Shown here: piece by piece, positions 36,205-45,663 of the stretch
Position numbering within the stretch: position 1 is the stretch's first letter
How the letters are laid out: each line of letters opens with the position of its first letter
Source: PCRC01 sp040384665
GTDB taxonomy: Bacteria; Pseudomonadota; Gammaproteobacteria; Burkholderiales; Burkholderiaceae_C
Direction of reading: 5' to 3'
DNA: 64,000 nucleotides
NCBI GenBank assembly: GCA_040384665.1
Contig: JAZKIY010000009.1
Coordinates: 1-64,000 of the forward strand
Program-made: the position numbers and the translations under genes
The notes under the pieces: model-generated
The model's database searches: none
Told to the model about the DNA's origin: nothing
The model's input: only the letters and a program-made list of their open reading frames with translations

Positions 36205-37083
36205 ATGGCAGCAGGCAAGGAAATACGCGGCAAGATCAAGTCGGTGGAAAACACCAAGAAGATCACCAAAGCCATGGAAATGGTGGCCGCGTCAAAAATG
36301 CGCAAGGCGCAGGAGCGCATGCGCGCCGCCCGTCCGTACAGCGACAAGGTGCGCAACATCGCGGCGAACCTCGGCAAGGCCAATCCGGAATACACGCACG
36401 CGTTCATGAAAACGAACGATGCCAAATCCGTTGGCTTCATCGTGGTCACGACCGACAAGGGTCTGTGTGGTGGCATGAACACCAACGTCCTGCGCGCGGT
36501 CACGCACAAGCTGCGCGAGCTGCAGGACGCAGGCGTGTCGGCACAGGCGGTCGCGATTGGCAACAAGGGTTTGGGCTTCCTGAACCGGGTTGGTGCCAAG
36601 GTGGTCTCGCATGTCACCCAGCTGGGCGATACCCCTCATTTGGACAAGTTGATTGGCCCTGTCAAGGTGCTGCTCGATGCGTACATCCGGGGCGAGGTGA
36701 GCGCGGTCTACCTGAGCTACACCAAGTTCATCAACACGATGAAGCAAGACCCGACGCTGGAGCAATTGCTGCCGTTGTCGGCTGCCAAACTCGAAGCGGA
36801 GTCCAAAGCCAGTGGCGGCGAGCATGGCTGGGATTACATCTACGAGCCCGATGCGCAGGCCGTCATTGACGACTTGCTGGTTCGCTATGTAGAGGCGCTG
36901 GTGTACCAGGCTGTGGCCGAGAACATGGCGTCCGAGCAATCTGCACGCATGGTGGCCATGAAGTCCGCCACCGACAACGCGGGCAACGTGATTGGCGAAC
37001 TCAAGCTGGTCTACAACAAAACACGCCAGGCGGCGATCACGAAAGAACTTTCGGAGATCGTGGCGGGTGCTGCAGCGGTTTAA
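36205..37083 (+). CDS. atpG: F1 ATP synthase subunit gamma
   Basis: This 292-aa rotor subunit starts GKEIRGKIKSVENTKKITKA, then MEMVAASKMRKAQ, the N-terminal central-shaft helix. The C-terminal helix ends AAITKELSEIVAGAAAV. GTTDKGLCGGMN is family-typical. Confidence 0.95.
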   Translation: MAAGKEIRGKIKSVENTKKITKAMEMVAASKMRKAQERMRAARPYSDKVRNIAANLGKANPEYTHAFMKTNDAKSVGFIVVTTDKGLCGGMNTNVLRAVTHKLRELQDAGVSAQAVAIGNKGLGFLNRVGAKVVSHVTQLGDTPHLDKLIGPVKVLLDAYIRGEVSAVYLSYTKFINTMKQDPTLEQLLPLSAAKLEAESKASGGEHGWDYIYEPDAQAVIDDLLVRYVEALVYQAVAENMASEQSARMVAMKSATDNAGNVIGELKLVYNKTRQAAITKELSEIVAGAAAV

Positions 37084-37120
37084 CGCTGTCCACGGATACG
37101 GTTTAATTTAGGGGCAAAAA

Positions 37121-38536
37121 ATGGCTCAGACGAATATGCAAGTTCAAGGCAAGATTGTTCAATGTATCGGCGCCGTGGTGGACGTTGAGTTCCCGCGCGA
37201 CAAGATGCCCAAAATCTATGACGCGCTGAAAATGGACGGCTCGGCATTGACGCTGGAAGTCCAGCAGCAGTTGGGCGACGGCATTGTGCGCACGATTGCG
37301 CTGGGTTCGTCCGACGGCCTGCGCCGCGGCAATATGGTGTACAACACCAACAACCCCATCACAGTCCCTGTGGGCAAGGCCACGCTGGGCCGCATCATGG
37401 ACGTGCTTGGCAGCCCAATTGACGAGCGCGGTCCGGTGTCGGCCGAACTGTCGGCGTCGATCCACCGCAAGGCACCCGCGTACGACGAACTGTCGCCTTC
37501 GCAGGAACTGCTGGAAACCGGCATCAAGGTGATTGACTTGGTGTGCCCGTTCGCCAAGGGCGGCAAGGTCGGTCTGTTCGGCGGCGCTGGCGTGGGCAAG
37601 ACCGTGAACATGATGGAGTTGATCAACAACATCGCCAAAGCCCACTCGGGTCTGTCGGTGTTTGCTGGTGTGGGCGAACGTACCCGCGAAGGCAACGACT
37701 TCTACCACGAGATGGCCGACTCCGGCGTCGTGAATCTGGAGAACCTGCCCGAGTCGAAAGTGGCCATGGTCTATGGTCAGATGAACGAGCCTCCAGGCAA
37801 CCGCCTGCGCGTGGCGCTGACTGGTCTAACCATTGCCGAATCGTTCCGTGACGAAGGCAAGGACGTGCTGTTCTTCGTGGACAACATTTACCGCTACACG
37901 CTGGCCGGTACCGAAGTGTCCGCTCTGTTGGGCCGCATGCCTTCCGCCGTGGGTTACCAGCCGACGCTGGCCGAAGAAATGGGCCGCCTGCAAGAGCGCA
38001 TTACCTCCACCAAGGTTGGCTCGATCACATCCATCCAGGCCGTGTACGTGCCTGCCGATGACTTGACCGACCCATCGCCTGCCACCACCTTTGCGCACTT
38101 GGACTCCACCGTGGTGCTGTCGCGTGACATCGCTGCTCTGGGTATCTACCCTGCTGTGGATCCCCTCGATTCCACCAGCCGCCAGCTCGACCCGAACGTG
38201 GTGGGTGAAGACCACTACAACACGGCCCGCGCAGTGCAGAACACGCTGCAGCGTTACAAGGAATTGCGCGACATCATCGCCATTCTGGGCATGGACGAAC
38301 TGGCCCCTGAAGACAAACTGGCCGTGGCACGTGCCCGCAAGATCCAGCGTTTCCTGAGCCAGCCTTTCTTCGTGGCCGAAGTGTTCACCGGTTCGCCAGG
38401 CAAGTATGTGCCGTTGTCCGAAACCATTCGTGGTTTCAAGATGATCGTGTCCGGCGAGTGCGACCACCTGCCAGAGCAGTCGTTCTACATGGTCGGCACC
38501 ATCGACGAAGCGTTCGAGAAGGCCAAAAAGGTCTAA
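37121..38536 (+). CDS. atpD: F1 ATP synthase subunit beta
   Basis: This 471-aa catalytic subunit has Walker A GGAGVGKTV, catalytic Glu in GERTREGNDFY and Walker B DVLFFVDNIYRYTLAGTEVS, the betaproteobacterial form. It synthesises ATP on rotation of gamma. Confidence 0.96.
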   Translation: MAQTNMQVQGKIVQCIGAVVDVEFPRDKMPKIYDALKMDGSALTLEVQQQLGDGIVRTIALGSSDGLRRGNMVYNTNNPITVPVGKATLGRIMDVLGSPIDERGPVSAELSASIHRKAPAYDELSPSQELLETGIKVIDLVCPFAKGGKVGLFGGAGVGKTVNMMELINNIAKAHSGLSVFAGVGERTREGNDFYHEMADSGVVNLENLPESKVAMVYGQMNEPPGNRLRVALTGLTIAESFRDEGKDVLFFVDNIYRYTLAGTEVSALLGRMPSAVGYQPTLAEEMGRLQERITSTKVGSITSIQAVYVPADDLTDPSPATTFAHLDSTVVLSRDIAALGIYPAVDPLDSTSRQLDPNVVGEDHYNTARAVQNTLQRYKELRDIIAILGMDELAPEDKLAVARARKIQRFLSQPFFVAEVFTGSPGKYVPLSETIRGFKMIVSGECDHLPEQSFYMVGTIDEAFEKAKKV

Positions 38537-38539
38537 GCC

Positions 38540-38956
38540 ATGAACACCATCCACGTTGATGTTGTCAGCGCCGAGGAGTCCATCTTCTCGGGTGAGGCCC
38601 GTTTTGTGGCCTTGCCCGGTGAAGCGGGCGAATTGGGCATCTACCCGCGCCACACACCGCTGATCACGCGCATTCGCCCAGGCTCGGTGCGGATTGAGAA
38701 AGCCGACGGCAGCGAGGAGTTCGTGTTCGTGGCCGGTGGTATTCTGGAGGTCCAGCCCAACCACGTGACGGTGTTGTCCGACACCGCGATCCGTGGCAAG
38801 GACTTGGACGATGAGAAGGCCAATGCGGCCAAACTGGCTGCGGAAGAAGCGGTCAAGAATGCCAAGAGCGAACTCGATCTGGCCAAGGCCCAGTCGGAAT
38901 TGGCCGTGATGGCAGCCCAGATTGCTGCGCTGCGCAAATACCGTCAGAAGAAATAA
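38540..38956 (+). CDS. atpC: F1 ATP synthase subunit epsilon
   Basis: This 138-aa protein has an N-terminal beta-sandwich (GEAGELGIYPRHTPLITRIR) and a C-terminal Ala-rich helical pair that can brake rotation. It starts 3 bp after atpD and ends the operon before a strong terminator. Confidence 0.94.
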   Translation: MNTIHVDVVSAEESIFSGEARFVALPGEAGELGIYPRHTPLITRIRPGSVRIEKADGSEEFVFVAGGILEVQPNHVTVLSDTAIRGKDLDDEKANAAKLAAEEAVKNAKSELDLAKAQSELAVMAAQIAALRKYRQKK

Positions 38957-38980
38957 GCTGCCACTTCTTTGGCATCTCAA

Positions 38981-39003
38981 AAAGCCCGACGCTGTCGGGC
39001 TTT
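38981..39003 (+). terminator. Terminator of the atp operon
   Basis: Stem AAAGCCCGAC/GTCGGGCTTT with a 3-nt GCT loop and further T bases after it. It sits 24 bp past atpC and before the convergent flgM-like gene, so it may act both ways. Confidence 0.9.
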
Positions 39004-39025
39004 TTTGTTGCTGCGCAGCGGTGTT

Positions 39026-39250
39026 TTAGTTGATGCGCCGCGGCACTTGAGGTTCTGTGGTTTTAGAAAGGGTGTCGGTGGCCACGAGTTTGTCCGCGAT
39101 CGCTGAGGCGTTGACCACAAAGCGCCCTTCCGCGATCGCCGCGCGCATGGCCGCAACCTTCTCGGCGTTGTGTGGCCGTTTGTCGGATGCGTCTGTGCCA
39201 GCAACCGACAAACGGGTGGCTTGGGTGTCAAACTGGAAGAGGCTTGGCAT
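39026..39250 (-). CDS. flgM: Anti-sigma-28 factor FlgM
   Basis: The 74-aa protein carries the FlgM core KVAAMRAAIAEGRFVVNASA then IADKL, which binds FliA. It blocks late flagellar genes until FlgM is exported through the completed hook. It lies 100 bp downstream of fliA on the same strand. No strong ribosome-binding site is visible, so the start is uncertain. No class-3 consensus promoter was seen ahead of it. Confidence 0.8.
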   Translation of the reverse strand: MPSLFQFDTQATRLSVAGTDASDKRPHNAEKVAAMRAAIAEGRFVVNASAIADKLVATDTLSKTTEPQVPRRIN

Positions 39251-39350
39251 GCACCATCAGAATAATGGAATTTCGGCCGTTTCGGACTGTCTGTAACCCG
39301 ATAGGTCGGCGCCCGTGATGCATGGGCACCACACTGGCCCGCGCGTTGGC

Positions 39351-40067
39351 TCAATGTGCCTTGAGGTTGGAGCGCAACTTGGCGATCGACTGGCCGTGCA
39401 ACTGGCAGACGCGTGACTCGGTCACGCCGAGCACTGCAGCGATGTCTTTCAGGTTCATGTCCTGCTCGTAGTACATGCTCATCACGTACTGTTCGCGTTT
39501 TGGCAGCACATTGATGGCAGCGATCAGTGCACTTTGCTTGCGGCGGTTGCGCAGCAGCAACATCGGATCGGCATCTTGGTCGCAGACGTGGCGGTCCAGA
39601 AACCCTTCTTCGTCGTCTGCCGAGGCGGTGAGGTCTTCCAGGTAGACCAACTGCGTGCCGCGTACCCGGCCCACCAAGTCCTGGAATTCGGCCAGCGTGC
39701 ATTTCATTTGGGCAGCAATTTCAGATTCGCTCGGGTGGCGTCCCAGGCGCTGCTCCAACAAATGAATCACCTGGTCGATTTCTTTCTGGCTGCGGCGTGA
39801 GCGGCGGGAAATCCAGTCAACTTCACGCAATTCGTCAATCATTGCCCCGCGGATGCGCTGTGTGGCAAATGTTTCAAACTGAACTCCCTGCGATTCCTCA
39901 AACCGTGTGAGTGCCTCGGTCAACCCCAGCATGCCCACCTGAATCAAATCGTCGATCTCAACGCTGGGCGGCAGTTTCACCATCATGCGTTTCGCCAGCC
40001 GGCGTACCAACGGGCTGTACTGCTTGAGCAGTGCGTTGTTTTCTGAATGGGCTTTAAGGGCACACAT
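39351..40067 (-). CDS. fliA: RNA polymerase sigma-28 factor FliA
   Basis: This 238-aa sigma factor has region 2 (DDLIQVGMLGLTEALTRFE, FETFATQRIRGAMIDELRE), region 3 and region 4 with a helix-turn-helix (MNLKDIAAVLGVTESRVCQL). AGGAAA precedes the ATG at 40067; the longer frame has a poorer start. It directs late flagellar, chemotaxis and motility genes and pairs with flgM downstream. Confidence 0.93.
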   Translation of the reverse strand: MCALKAHSENNALLKQYSPLVRRLAKRMMVKLPPSVEIDDLIQVGMLGLTEALTRFEESQGVQFETFATQRIRGAMIDELREVDWISRRSRRSQKEIDQVIHLLEQRLGRHPSESEIAAQMKCTLAEFQDLVGRVRGTQLVYLEDLTASADDEEGFLDRHVCDQDADPMLLLRNRRKQSALIAAINVLPKREQYVMSMYYEQDMNLKDIAAVLGVTESRVCQLHGQSIAKLRSNLKAH

Positions 40068-40607
40068 GCGCAAATTTCCTGGCCACCTGAAAAGTGAAAT
40101 CGGCTGAAATCCGGTTGTCCAGAGCATCTTCCGGGCATCATTCCGTTGTCGGGTGGACAACGTGCTGAAAAGTCAGTTTGACAGCCGACAGTCGCTGCGG
40201 TCGCTGGATGAAGGCAGGGAAAAAGCCGCAATTTGCCTGTTGGCGTTAAGGGCTATTTGAGGGGACAAACCCCGGTGCCGGAAGCGCGTGTGGGCCCGGC
40301 CGCGGGCGTTGTGCGTTGCAGCATGTGTGCACTGCCTGAGTTGCCGCCGCACCGTAGAAAACAAGCAACAGTTTGGGATTGGGCACTGTCTTGAGGTGCT
40401 TTGTCTGTGCTGAATTTCACGCCACAATGTTAAAAAGTCAGGGAAAACGGGCAAATTTGACGCTCACAGCATTGAAAATGAAAAGTAACTGCATGAAAGC
40501 GCCTTCAAAATCAGGTGTCTGCATTTACGAAAGTGGGCGTATGGCGCGTATACTTTTGTATATGCTGTTTTGCGGCAACATTTATTTAAACTGAGGATGG
40601 TTCCGAC
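40068..40607. other. 540-bp divergent intergenic region
   Basis: No gene is supported. It must hold the promoters of fliA and of the Pal-like gene. On the plus strand a weakly promoter-like GTATACTTTTGTATATGC lies at about 40551-40568, 40-57 bp before the lipoprotein start. Confidence 0.4.
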
Positions 40608-41171
40608 ATGAAATTACTAGTTACAGCACTCACGTTGCTTGGCCTGCTGATCAGCGGTTGCACGAGCTCCACCCCTGCCAAACCTGACGAAGTGTCGGTT
40701 TACTATTACGGCAACCGCTCAGGTTCGGGCTCCGGCTCTGGTACCGGCTCTGGCAATGACGGCGCTGGCTCGCAAGCCATTGCCACCGCCCGTCCGGCAG
40801 CGGTCAGCGCCGTGGTGCCAACCGACGGCCAAGGCCCTCCTGGCGTGCCAACCATCGTGTACTTTGACTACGACAGCTTTGTCGTGAAGCCAGAGTTCCA
40901 GAGCATCGTGGCTGCCCACAGCAAGTTCCTGATCGCCAACCCAGACCGCAAGGTGCTGCTGGAAGGCCACACCGACCAGCGCGGTGGCAGCGAATACAAC
41001 TTGGCTCTTGGCCAGAAGCGTGCCGAAGCTGTTCGCAAGTCGTTGACCCTGCAGGGCACGGCTGACGGCCAGCTGGAGCCAGTGAGCTTGGGCAAGGAAA
41101 AGCCAGCGTCGACCGAAGCCAGCGAAAAGGGCTACGCCCTGAACCGCCGCGTGGAATTCCGCTACCGCTGA
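40608..41171 (+). CDS. OmpA-family peptidoglycan-binding lipoprotein (Pal-like)
   Basis: The 187-aa product has a lipobox LLISGC and a flexible Gly/Ser linker (SGSGSGSGTGSG). The C-terminal OmpA domain carries IVYFDYDSFVVKPEF, the peptidoglycan-binding EGHTDQRGGSEYNLALGQKR and a terminal NRRVEFRYR. It is like Pal but is not in a tol operon here, so it may be a second Pal-type protein. The linker of Gly-Ser repeats is unusually long. It is not linked to the neighbouring flagellar genes by operon structure. Confidence 0.85.
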   Translation: MKLLVTALTLLGLLISGCTSSTPAKPDEVSVYYYGNRSGSGSGSGTGSGNDGAGSQAIATARPAAVSAVVPTDGQGPPGVPTIVYFDYDSFVVKPEFQSIVAAHSKFLIANPDRKVLLEGHTDQRGGSEYNLALGQKRAEAVRKSLTLQGTADGQLEPVSLGKEKPASTEASEKGYALNRRVEFRYR

Positions 41172-41210
41172 TCGGCGCGAGCCGCATCGCCTGAAAAAGG
41201 CAAATTGACA

Positions 41211-41242
41211 AAAGGGGGCCCATCGCAAGATGGGCCCCCTTT
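41211..41242. terminator. Bidirectional terminator between pal-like gene and flhC
   Basis: A 14-bp perfect stem AAAGGGGGCCCATC/GATGGGCCCCCTTT with a GCAA tetraloop and a T-run after it serves the convergent genes on both sides. Confidence 0.9.
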
Positions 41243-41283
41243 TTTTGCTTGCACGCCCGGACAGTCCAGGCAACTGCTTTTGT

Positions 41284-41820
41284 TCAGTGCAGGTGGATTG
41301 AACCCGTGGCCTGACCTTTGCCGGCGCGTGCCGGTGGGTTGCACAGGCCGCACACATAGTGCTTGGCGTTCTCGTAAGGTTCGCTGACGAAGAGCCCACC
41401 GCAATGGGTGCAGCGGGTCATGGTCAGCATGCCGTTGTCGACAAACTTCATCAGGCGCCAGGCGCGGGTCACGGAGAGCAGCGGCTCAACGTCGCAGGCC
41501 AGCATTTGCTCCGAGTACAGGCTGTAGGCCTTGATGACCGAGTCAATTTCTTCCAGCGCGCTGGTTTTGGAGATGTACTCGTGGATGTTGAGGAACAGCG
41601 ACGCGTGGATATTGGGCTGCCAGGTCAGGAACCAGTCCGTCGAAAACGGCAGTTGTCCTTTGGACGGTGACTTGCCGGACACTTCCTTGTACAGGCGCAG
41701 CAGGCGTTCGTAGGACAGGCTGGTTTCGGTCTCCAGCACCTGCAGGCGGGCACCGAGCTGGATCAGGGTCACAGCGCGTTCGATTTGCCGTGTTTCGTTG
41801 AGGATGCTTTTGACGATCAT
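41284..41820 (-). CDS. flhC: Flagellar master regulator FlhC
   Basis: This 178-aa subunit has the four-Cys zinc site CTHCGGLFVSEPYENAKHYV followed by CGLC, as in E. coli FlhC. With FlhD it forms the FlhD4C2 activator of class-2 flagellar promoters. It follows flhD by 58 bp on the minus strand. Confidence 0.94.
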   Translation of the reverse strand: MIVKSILNETRQIERAVTLIQLGARLQVLETETSLSYERLLRLYKEVSGKSPSKGQLPFSTDWFLTWQPNIHASLFLNIHEYISKTSALEEIDSVIKAYSLYSEQMLACDVEPLLSVTRAWRLMKFVDNGMLTMTRCTHCGGLFVSEPYENAKHYVCGLCNPPARAGKGQATGSIHLH

Positions 41821-41878
41821 GGTGTTGCCCCGGTGCGGAAATGAAGTGAAGTGTCTGGGTGCTGTTCAGAAAAGCCAG

Positions 41879-42208
41879 TTACATGGCTTCTTTGAAGTTG
41901 CCGGCCATCAGGATGTTGGCGTGCAGGCGGGCGGTCTGGGTGCTGGCCGATTTGCCCAGGTTGCTCTGGGTCAGCAGGTTCCAGACGTTGCTGTCGTCCA
42001 TGCGGAAGCGGCACAGCAGGGTGTTGAGCGAGGCGACTTTCATGAGCTGGGCGGGCGACAGCCCGGCGATCAGGTCGGCGGTCTGCTCCGACACACCCAG
42101 GCGGAACAGCGCGTTGACCTTGTCCTGGCGAATCAGGTTCTGCGCGAGCATCAGGTACGACATGTTGGTTTCGCGGATGTCGTCGAGGATCTGGTCGTCT
42201 GGCTTCAT
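41879..42208 (-). CDS. flhD: Flagellar master regulator FlhD
   Basis: The 109-aa protein starts with the ATG at 42208 and shows the FlhD signature DIRETNMSYLMLAQNLIRQD. It forms the FlhD/FlhC complex. The 260-bp gap to the upstream response regulator should hold the flhDC promoter. Confidence 0.93.
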   Translation of the reverse strand: MKPDDQILDDIRETNMSYLMLAQNLIRQDKVNALFRLGVSEQTADLIAGLSPAQLMKVASLNTLLCRFRMDDSNVWNLLTQSNLGKSASTQTARLHANILMAGNFKEAM

Positions 42209-42467
42209 GGTTTTCTCCGTCGCACTGTGGGGTTCAAACTCGCCGGCTTGCTGGTAACAGTTTGTTTGCTGGCGTGAATGAATTGTGCGGGGGGCAGAAG
42301 CCGCCTTGAGTGCGGTGCGCGCTGTAAATCGTGTCCCGGAAATTGGGATGGCGTGTCAGATAACTTCCTACAGCCGATGCGCTGCCAACTCAAGTTCCAG
42401 CAGGATCTGACGGGCCCAACGCCAAGCACCACCCTGTGCGGCGGCGCTGTAGGGGAAGCGGAGACGC

Positions 42468-43097
42468 TTACACCAGCCCGCTGCGGATGGCGTAGACGGT
42501 CAGCTCGGCGTTGTTGGCGAGCTTGAGCTTTTCCAGCACCCGGGCGCGGTAGACGCTGACGGTTTTGGGGCTGAGCATCAGCTCTTCGGCGATGTCGGAC
42601 AGGCGTTTGCCCGAGGCAATCTTCAACAGCGTCTGCATTTCCCGGTCAGACAGGGTGTTGTGCAGCGCCTGGGTGGGCTCGTGGGTCAGGCTGTCGACCA
42701 GCATCTGGGCAATTTCTGGCGTGACGTACTTGCGCCCGGCGGCCACGGTGCGGACCGCGTTGATCAGCAGCATCGGGTCGCCGGCCTTGTTGACGTAGCC
42801 GGAGGCGCCCGCCCGCAGGCTGCGGATGGCGTACTGGTCTTCCGGGTACATCGACACCATCAGCACCTTGATCGGCATGCCTTCGGCCTTCAGGGTGGTG
42901 AGCACGTCCAGCCCGTCGCGGCCGGGCAGGTTGATGTCGAGCAGCAGCACGTCGCAGGTGGTGTTGCGCAACACCTCGCGCAGCTCGCCGTAGTCGGCCG
43001 CCTCGCCCACCACCCGCAGGTCAACGGCTTCGGTCAGCGTGTCGCGGATGCCCCGGCGCACCAGGGCGTGGTCGTCGCACAGCACCACACGGATCAC
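42468..43097 (-). CDS. NarL/FixJ-family response regulator
   Basis: This 209-aa protein starts MIRVVLCDDHALVRRGIRDT, with phospho-acceptor Asp54 (LLLDINLPGRDG) and a LuxR-type helix-turn-helix (LSDREMQTLLKIASGKRLSD). Its start overlaps the hybrid kinase by 4 bp. It is the last gene before flhD on this strand, so control of motility is a reasonable inference. Its targets cannot be read from sequence. Confidence 0.88.
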   Translation of the reverse strand: MIRVVLCDDHALVRRGIRDTLTEAVDLRVVGEAADYGELREVLRNTTCDVLLLDINLPGRDGLDVLTTLKAEGMPIKVLMVSMYPEDQYAIRSLRAGASGYVNKAGDPMLLINAVRTVAAGRKYVTPEIAQMLVDSLTHEPTQALHNTLSDREMQTLLKIASGKRLSDIAEELMLSPKTVSVYRARVLEKLKLANNAELTVYAIRSGLV

Positions 43098-44206
43098 GGC
43101 AGCTCCTTGGTGTCAGCAGAGTCGGGGTAGAGGCCCGGGTCGGTCAGGGGCACCGACAAAATGATGGCGGTGCCCTGGTGGTTGGTGCTCACGTCCACCC
43201 AGCCGCCCACGGTGCGGGCGCGTTCGTGCAGGCCGCGGATGCCGAACGACTTGGGCTTGGCCAGGTCGTTGTCGTCCAGGCCCTTGCCGTTGTCGCTGAT
43301 CTCCAGCGACAAGACGCCGGTGTCGGGCGTCATGTAGAGCGAGACCTCGGTGGCGCCGGCGTGCTTGGACACGTTGGTGAGCGCTTCCTGCGCGGTGCGG
43401 TAGGCCACCTGCTGCACTTCGTCGGGCAGCTTGATCTGGCTGTGGGTGGTGTGGAACACGGTCTTGATGCCGGTCCGTTTCTCGAAGCTGCGCGCCAGCC
43501 ATTCGATGGCGTGCACCAGCCCCTGGTCCAGCACGGCGGGGCGCAGGTTGACCATGATGCGCTGGGTTGACTGGATCGCCTGGTCAATCGTTTCCAGCGA
43601 GCTGAAGGCCCGGCCGGTGATGCGTTCGTCGGTCGAATGCCGGCTGATCCACGACAAATCAAACTTCAGCGCGGTCAGCACGCTGCCGATCTCGTCGTGG
43701 ATTTCGCGGGCGATGGTGGTGCGCTCGGCCTCGATGCTGGTCTGCAGGTGGCGCGCCAGCTCGGCAATGCGCTGCTGCGACTCCTGCAGCCGGAGGTCGG
43801 CCTGCTGCTTGGCCAGCAGGTTCTGGTGTGCCTCGATCGCCCGCTGCAGCGCCGGTTTGAGCCGGTGCAGGCCGTCTTTCAGCACGTAGTCGTTGGCGCC
43901 CTCGTGGAGCAGCTGGATGGCGGCCGTTTCGCCCACCGCACCCGAGACGATGATGAACGGTGTGGTGGCATCGCAGCTGTGCGTCAGCCGCATCGCGTCC
44001 AGGGCCGAGCAGTCGGGCAGCCGGTAGTCGGCCAGCACCGCGTCAAACCGCGTTGAGCCGAGCTGGCGGGCCAGCGACTCGAAGTTGTCGACCCAGGTCA
44101 GCGCCACCGGAAAACCGTCGCGCTGCAGTGCCAGACGCACCAGTTCGTGGTCGGTCGGGTTGTCTTCCAGGTGGAGAATGCGCAGTTGGTGCGGGGCGGG
44201 TTCCAT
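43094..44206 (-). CDS. Receiver-fused sensor histidine kinase (HisKA_3 type)
   Basis: The 370-aa product joins an N-terminal receiver (phospho-Asp60 in FDAVLADYRLPD) to a helical linker, a HisKA_3 dimerisation box (IAREIHDEIGSVLTALKFDL) and a HATPase (TAQEALTNVSKHAGATEVSL). No membrane segment is present, so it is cytosolic and likely receives phosphate or a signal from another partner. I chose the ATG at 44206; a TTG at 44227 is the longer option. It is coupled to the NarL-type regulator. Confidence 0.85.
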   Translation of the reverse strand: MEPAPHQLRILHLEDNPTDHELVRLALQRDGFPVALTWVDNFESLARQLGSTRFDAVLADYRLPDCSALDAMRLTHSCDATTPFIIVSGAVGETAAIQLLHEGANDYVLKDGLHRLKPALQRAIEAHQNLLAKQQADLRLQESQQRIAELARHLQTSIEAERTTIAREIHDEIGSVLTALKFDLSWISRHSTDERITGRAFSSLETIDQAIQSTQRIMVNLRPAVLDQGLVHAIEWLARSFEKRTGIKTVFHTTHSQIKLPDEVQQVAYRTAQEALTNVSKHAGATEVSLYMTPDTGVLSLEISDNGKGLDDNDLAKPKSFGIRGLHERARTVGGWVDVSTNHQGTAIILSVPLTDPGLYPDSADTKELP

Positions 44207-44367
44207 GGGGCGGCGCTTCAATGACAAGGCTCACAGTGTGCACGAAACCACCGCGCTGCAAGCCCCGGAAAGCCCCGAAAGGGCTCGCCAGCCCAGATTT
44301 ATAGTTAAATCGGCAGCAAGCCGTAGTCAAATCTGATGGTTAAGCTATCAATATCATAGTAAATTGC

Positions 44368-45150
44368 ATGCGCCCAACGCACCACCCGACCCCGCTGGAC
44401 GCATTGCAGGCCGCCAGCCGCCCGGCCACCCCTGGCCGTGCGCCACCCCAGCCCTCGCTGGTGGTTGCCGGTGGTGCCGGCGTGCTCGGCACCGAGTTGC
44501 TGACCCGGCTGGTGGCCTCGCAGCGCTACCGCCACACCCAAGTGCTGGTGCGCGAGCCCTTCACCATGGGCTTGCGCCATGTCAGCACCACCGTGTTGCC
44601 CGAGTCCACCCCATCGGTTGAGCCGCGCCAGTGGCCAGACCTGCAGGCCGATGTGGCGCTGGTGGTGTTTGACACCCCGCGCCTGTACTACGACCGCGAA
44701 CGCGCGCTGTGGATGCCCCAGCCGGCCGATCTGCTGCCGTTGGCCACCTGGCTGCGCGCTTCTGGCGTGCACACCCTGGCGGTGGTGCTGCCCCACGCCC
44801 AGGGGCGGTTACCCGAGGCTGTGAAGCGTGGGCTGGCCAACCTGGACGAACAGGCCGTGGCCGCGTTGGGTTTTGAGCGCGTGCTGCTGGTCCGCACCGC
44901 CTGCAAACCGGCGGCGCCCGACGGCCAGCGCAACCTGTTTGAGAAGGTGGCGGGTGGCATGCTGTCGGTGTTTGGCTACATGGTGCCGCAGAGCGAGCAG
45001 CCGGTGCGGGCGTCCCGAGTGGCGGCGTTTGTCATGAGCGCACTGCAGCAGGCGCCGTCTGGCATCCACATCGCTGCGCCCGAGACGGTGTGGCGCGCGC
45101 TGCAGGGCGATGTGGACCAGACCGTGCGCGATTGGGTCGGGCGCGGTTGA
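44368..45150 (+). CDS. NAD(P)-binding Rossmann-fold protein (SDR/NmrA-like)
   Basis: This 260-aa protein has the nucleotide loop VVAGGAGVLGTELLTRLVAS at about residues 31-50, with no catalytic YxxxK seen. It belongs among atypical NAD(P)-binding proteins (NmrA/extended SDR like). It starts a four-gene plus-strand run that includes the alpha/beta hydrolase. Its substrate is not evident. Confidence 0.7.
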   Translation: MRPTHHPTPLDALQAASRPATPGRAPPQPSLVVAGGAGVLGTELLTRLVASQRYRHTQVLVREPFTMGLRHVSTTVLPESTPSVEPRQWPDLQADVALVVFDTPRLYYDRERALWMPQPADLLPLATWLRASGVHTLAVVLPHAQGRLPEAVKRGLANLDEQAVAALGFERVLLVRTACKPAAPDGQRNLFEKVAGGMLSVFGYMVPQSEQPVRASRVAAFVMSALQQAPSGIHIAAPETVWRALQGDVDQTVRDWVGRG

Positions 45151-45213
45151 CGCCCTGCGCCACCGGCCCCATTCACGGCACAATGGTCGGCTGCACACCG
45201 CGAGTCCCAGCCC

Positions 45214-45663
45214 ATGTCCAAAGCCAAACTCCAGGCCGCCATCGTTGGCGGCACCGCCGACGACACCGAGAACGCCTTCTACCAGGCGCTGCAAACCGGC
45301 GACACCGAACACCTGATGGGCTGTTGGGCCGATGAGGACGACGTGGTCTGCATCCACCCCGGTGGCCCGCGCCTGGTGGGCCTGGCGTCGATCCGCGCCG
45401 CTTTTGAGGCCATGTTTGCCAACGGCAGCATCCGCGCCTTTCCCGAGCGCACGCGCAAGGTGCAGTCGGTGGCAAGCGCGGTGCACAGCGTGCTGGAGCG
45501 CGTGGAGGTGATGACCGACGAAGGCCCGCGCGAGGCCTACGTGATCGCCACCAACGTGTACCACAAGACCGCACAAGGCTGGCGCATGGTGGCCCACCAC
45601 ACCAGCCCCGGCACCCCGCACGACCTGCACGACAGTGCCGAGTTTCCGTCCACCCTGCACTGA
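45214..45663 (+). CDS. SnoaL/NTF2-fold protein
   Basis: This 149-aa cone-fold protein shows DTENAFYQALQTGDTEHLMG, HPGGPRLVGLASIRAAFEAM and VAHHTSPG, the DUF4440/SnoaL-like pattern. Its TGA overlaps the next ATG (TGATG). Proteins of this kind bind small molecules or act as isomerases. No catalytic assignment can be made. Confidence 0.8.
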   Translation: MSKAKLQAAIVGGTADDTENAFYQALQTGDTEHLMGCWADEDDVVCIHPGGPRLVGLASIRAAFEAMFANGSIRAFPERTRKVQSVASAVHSVLERVEVMTDEGPREAYVIATNVYHKTAQGWRMVAHHTSPGTPHDLHDSAEFPSTLH

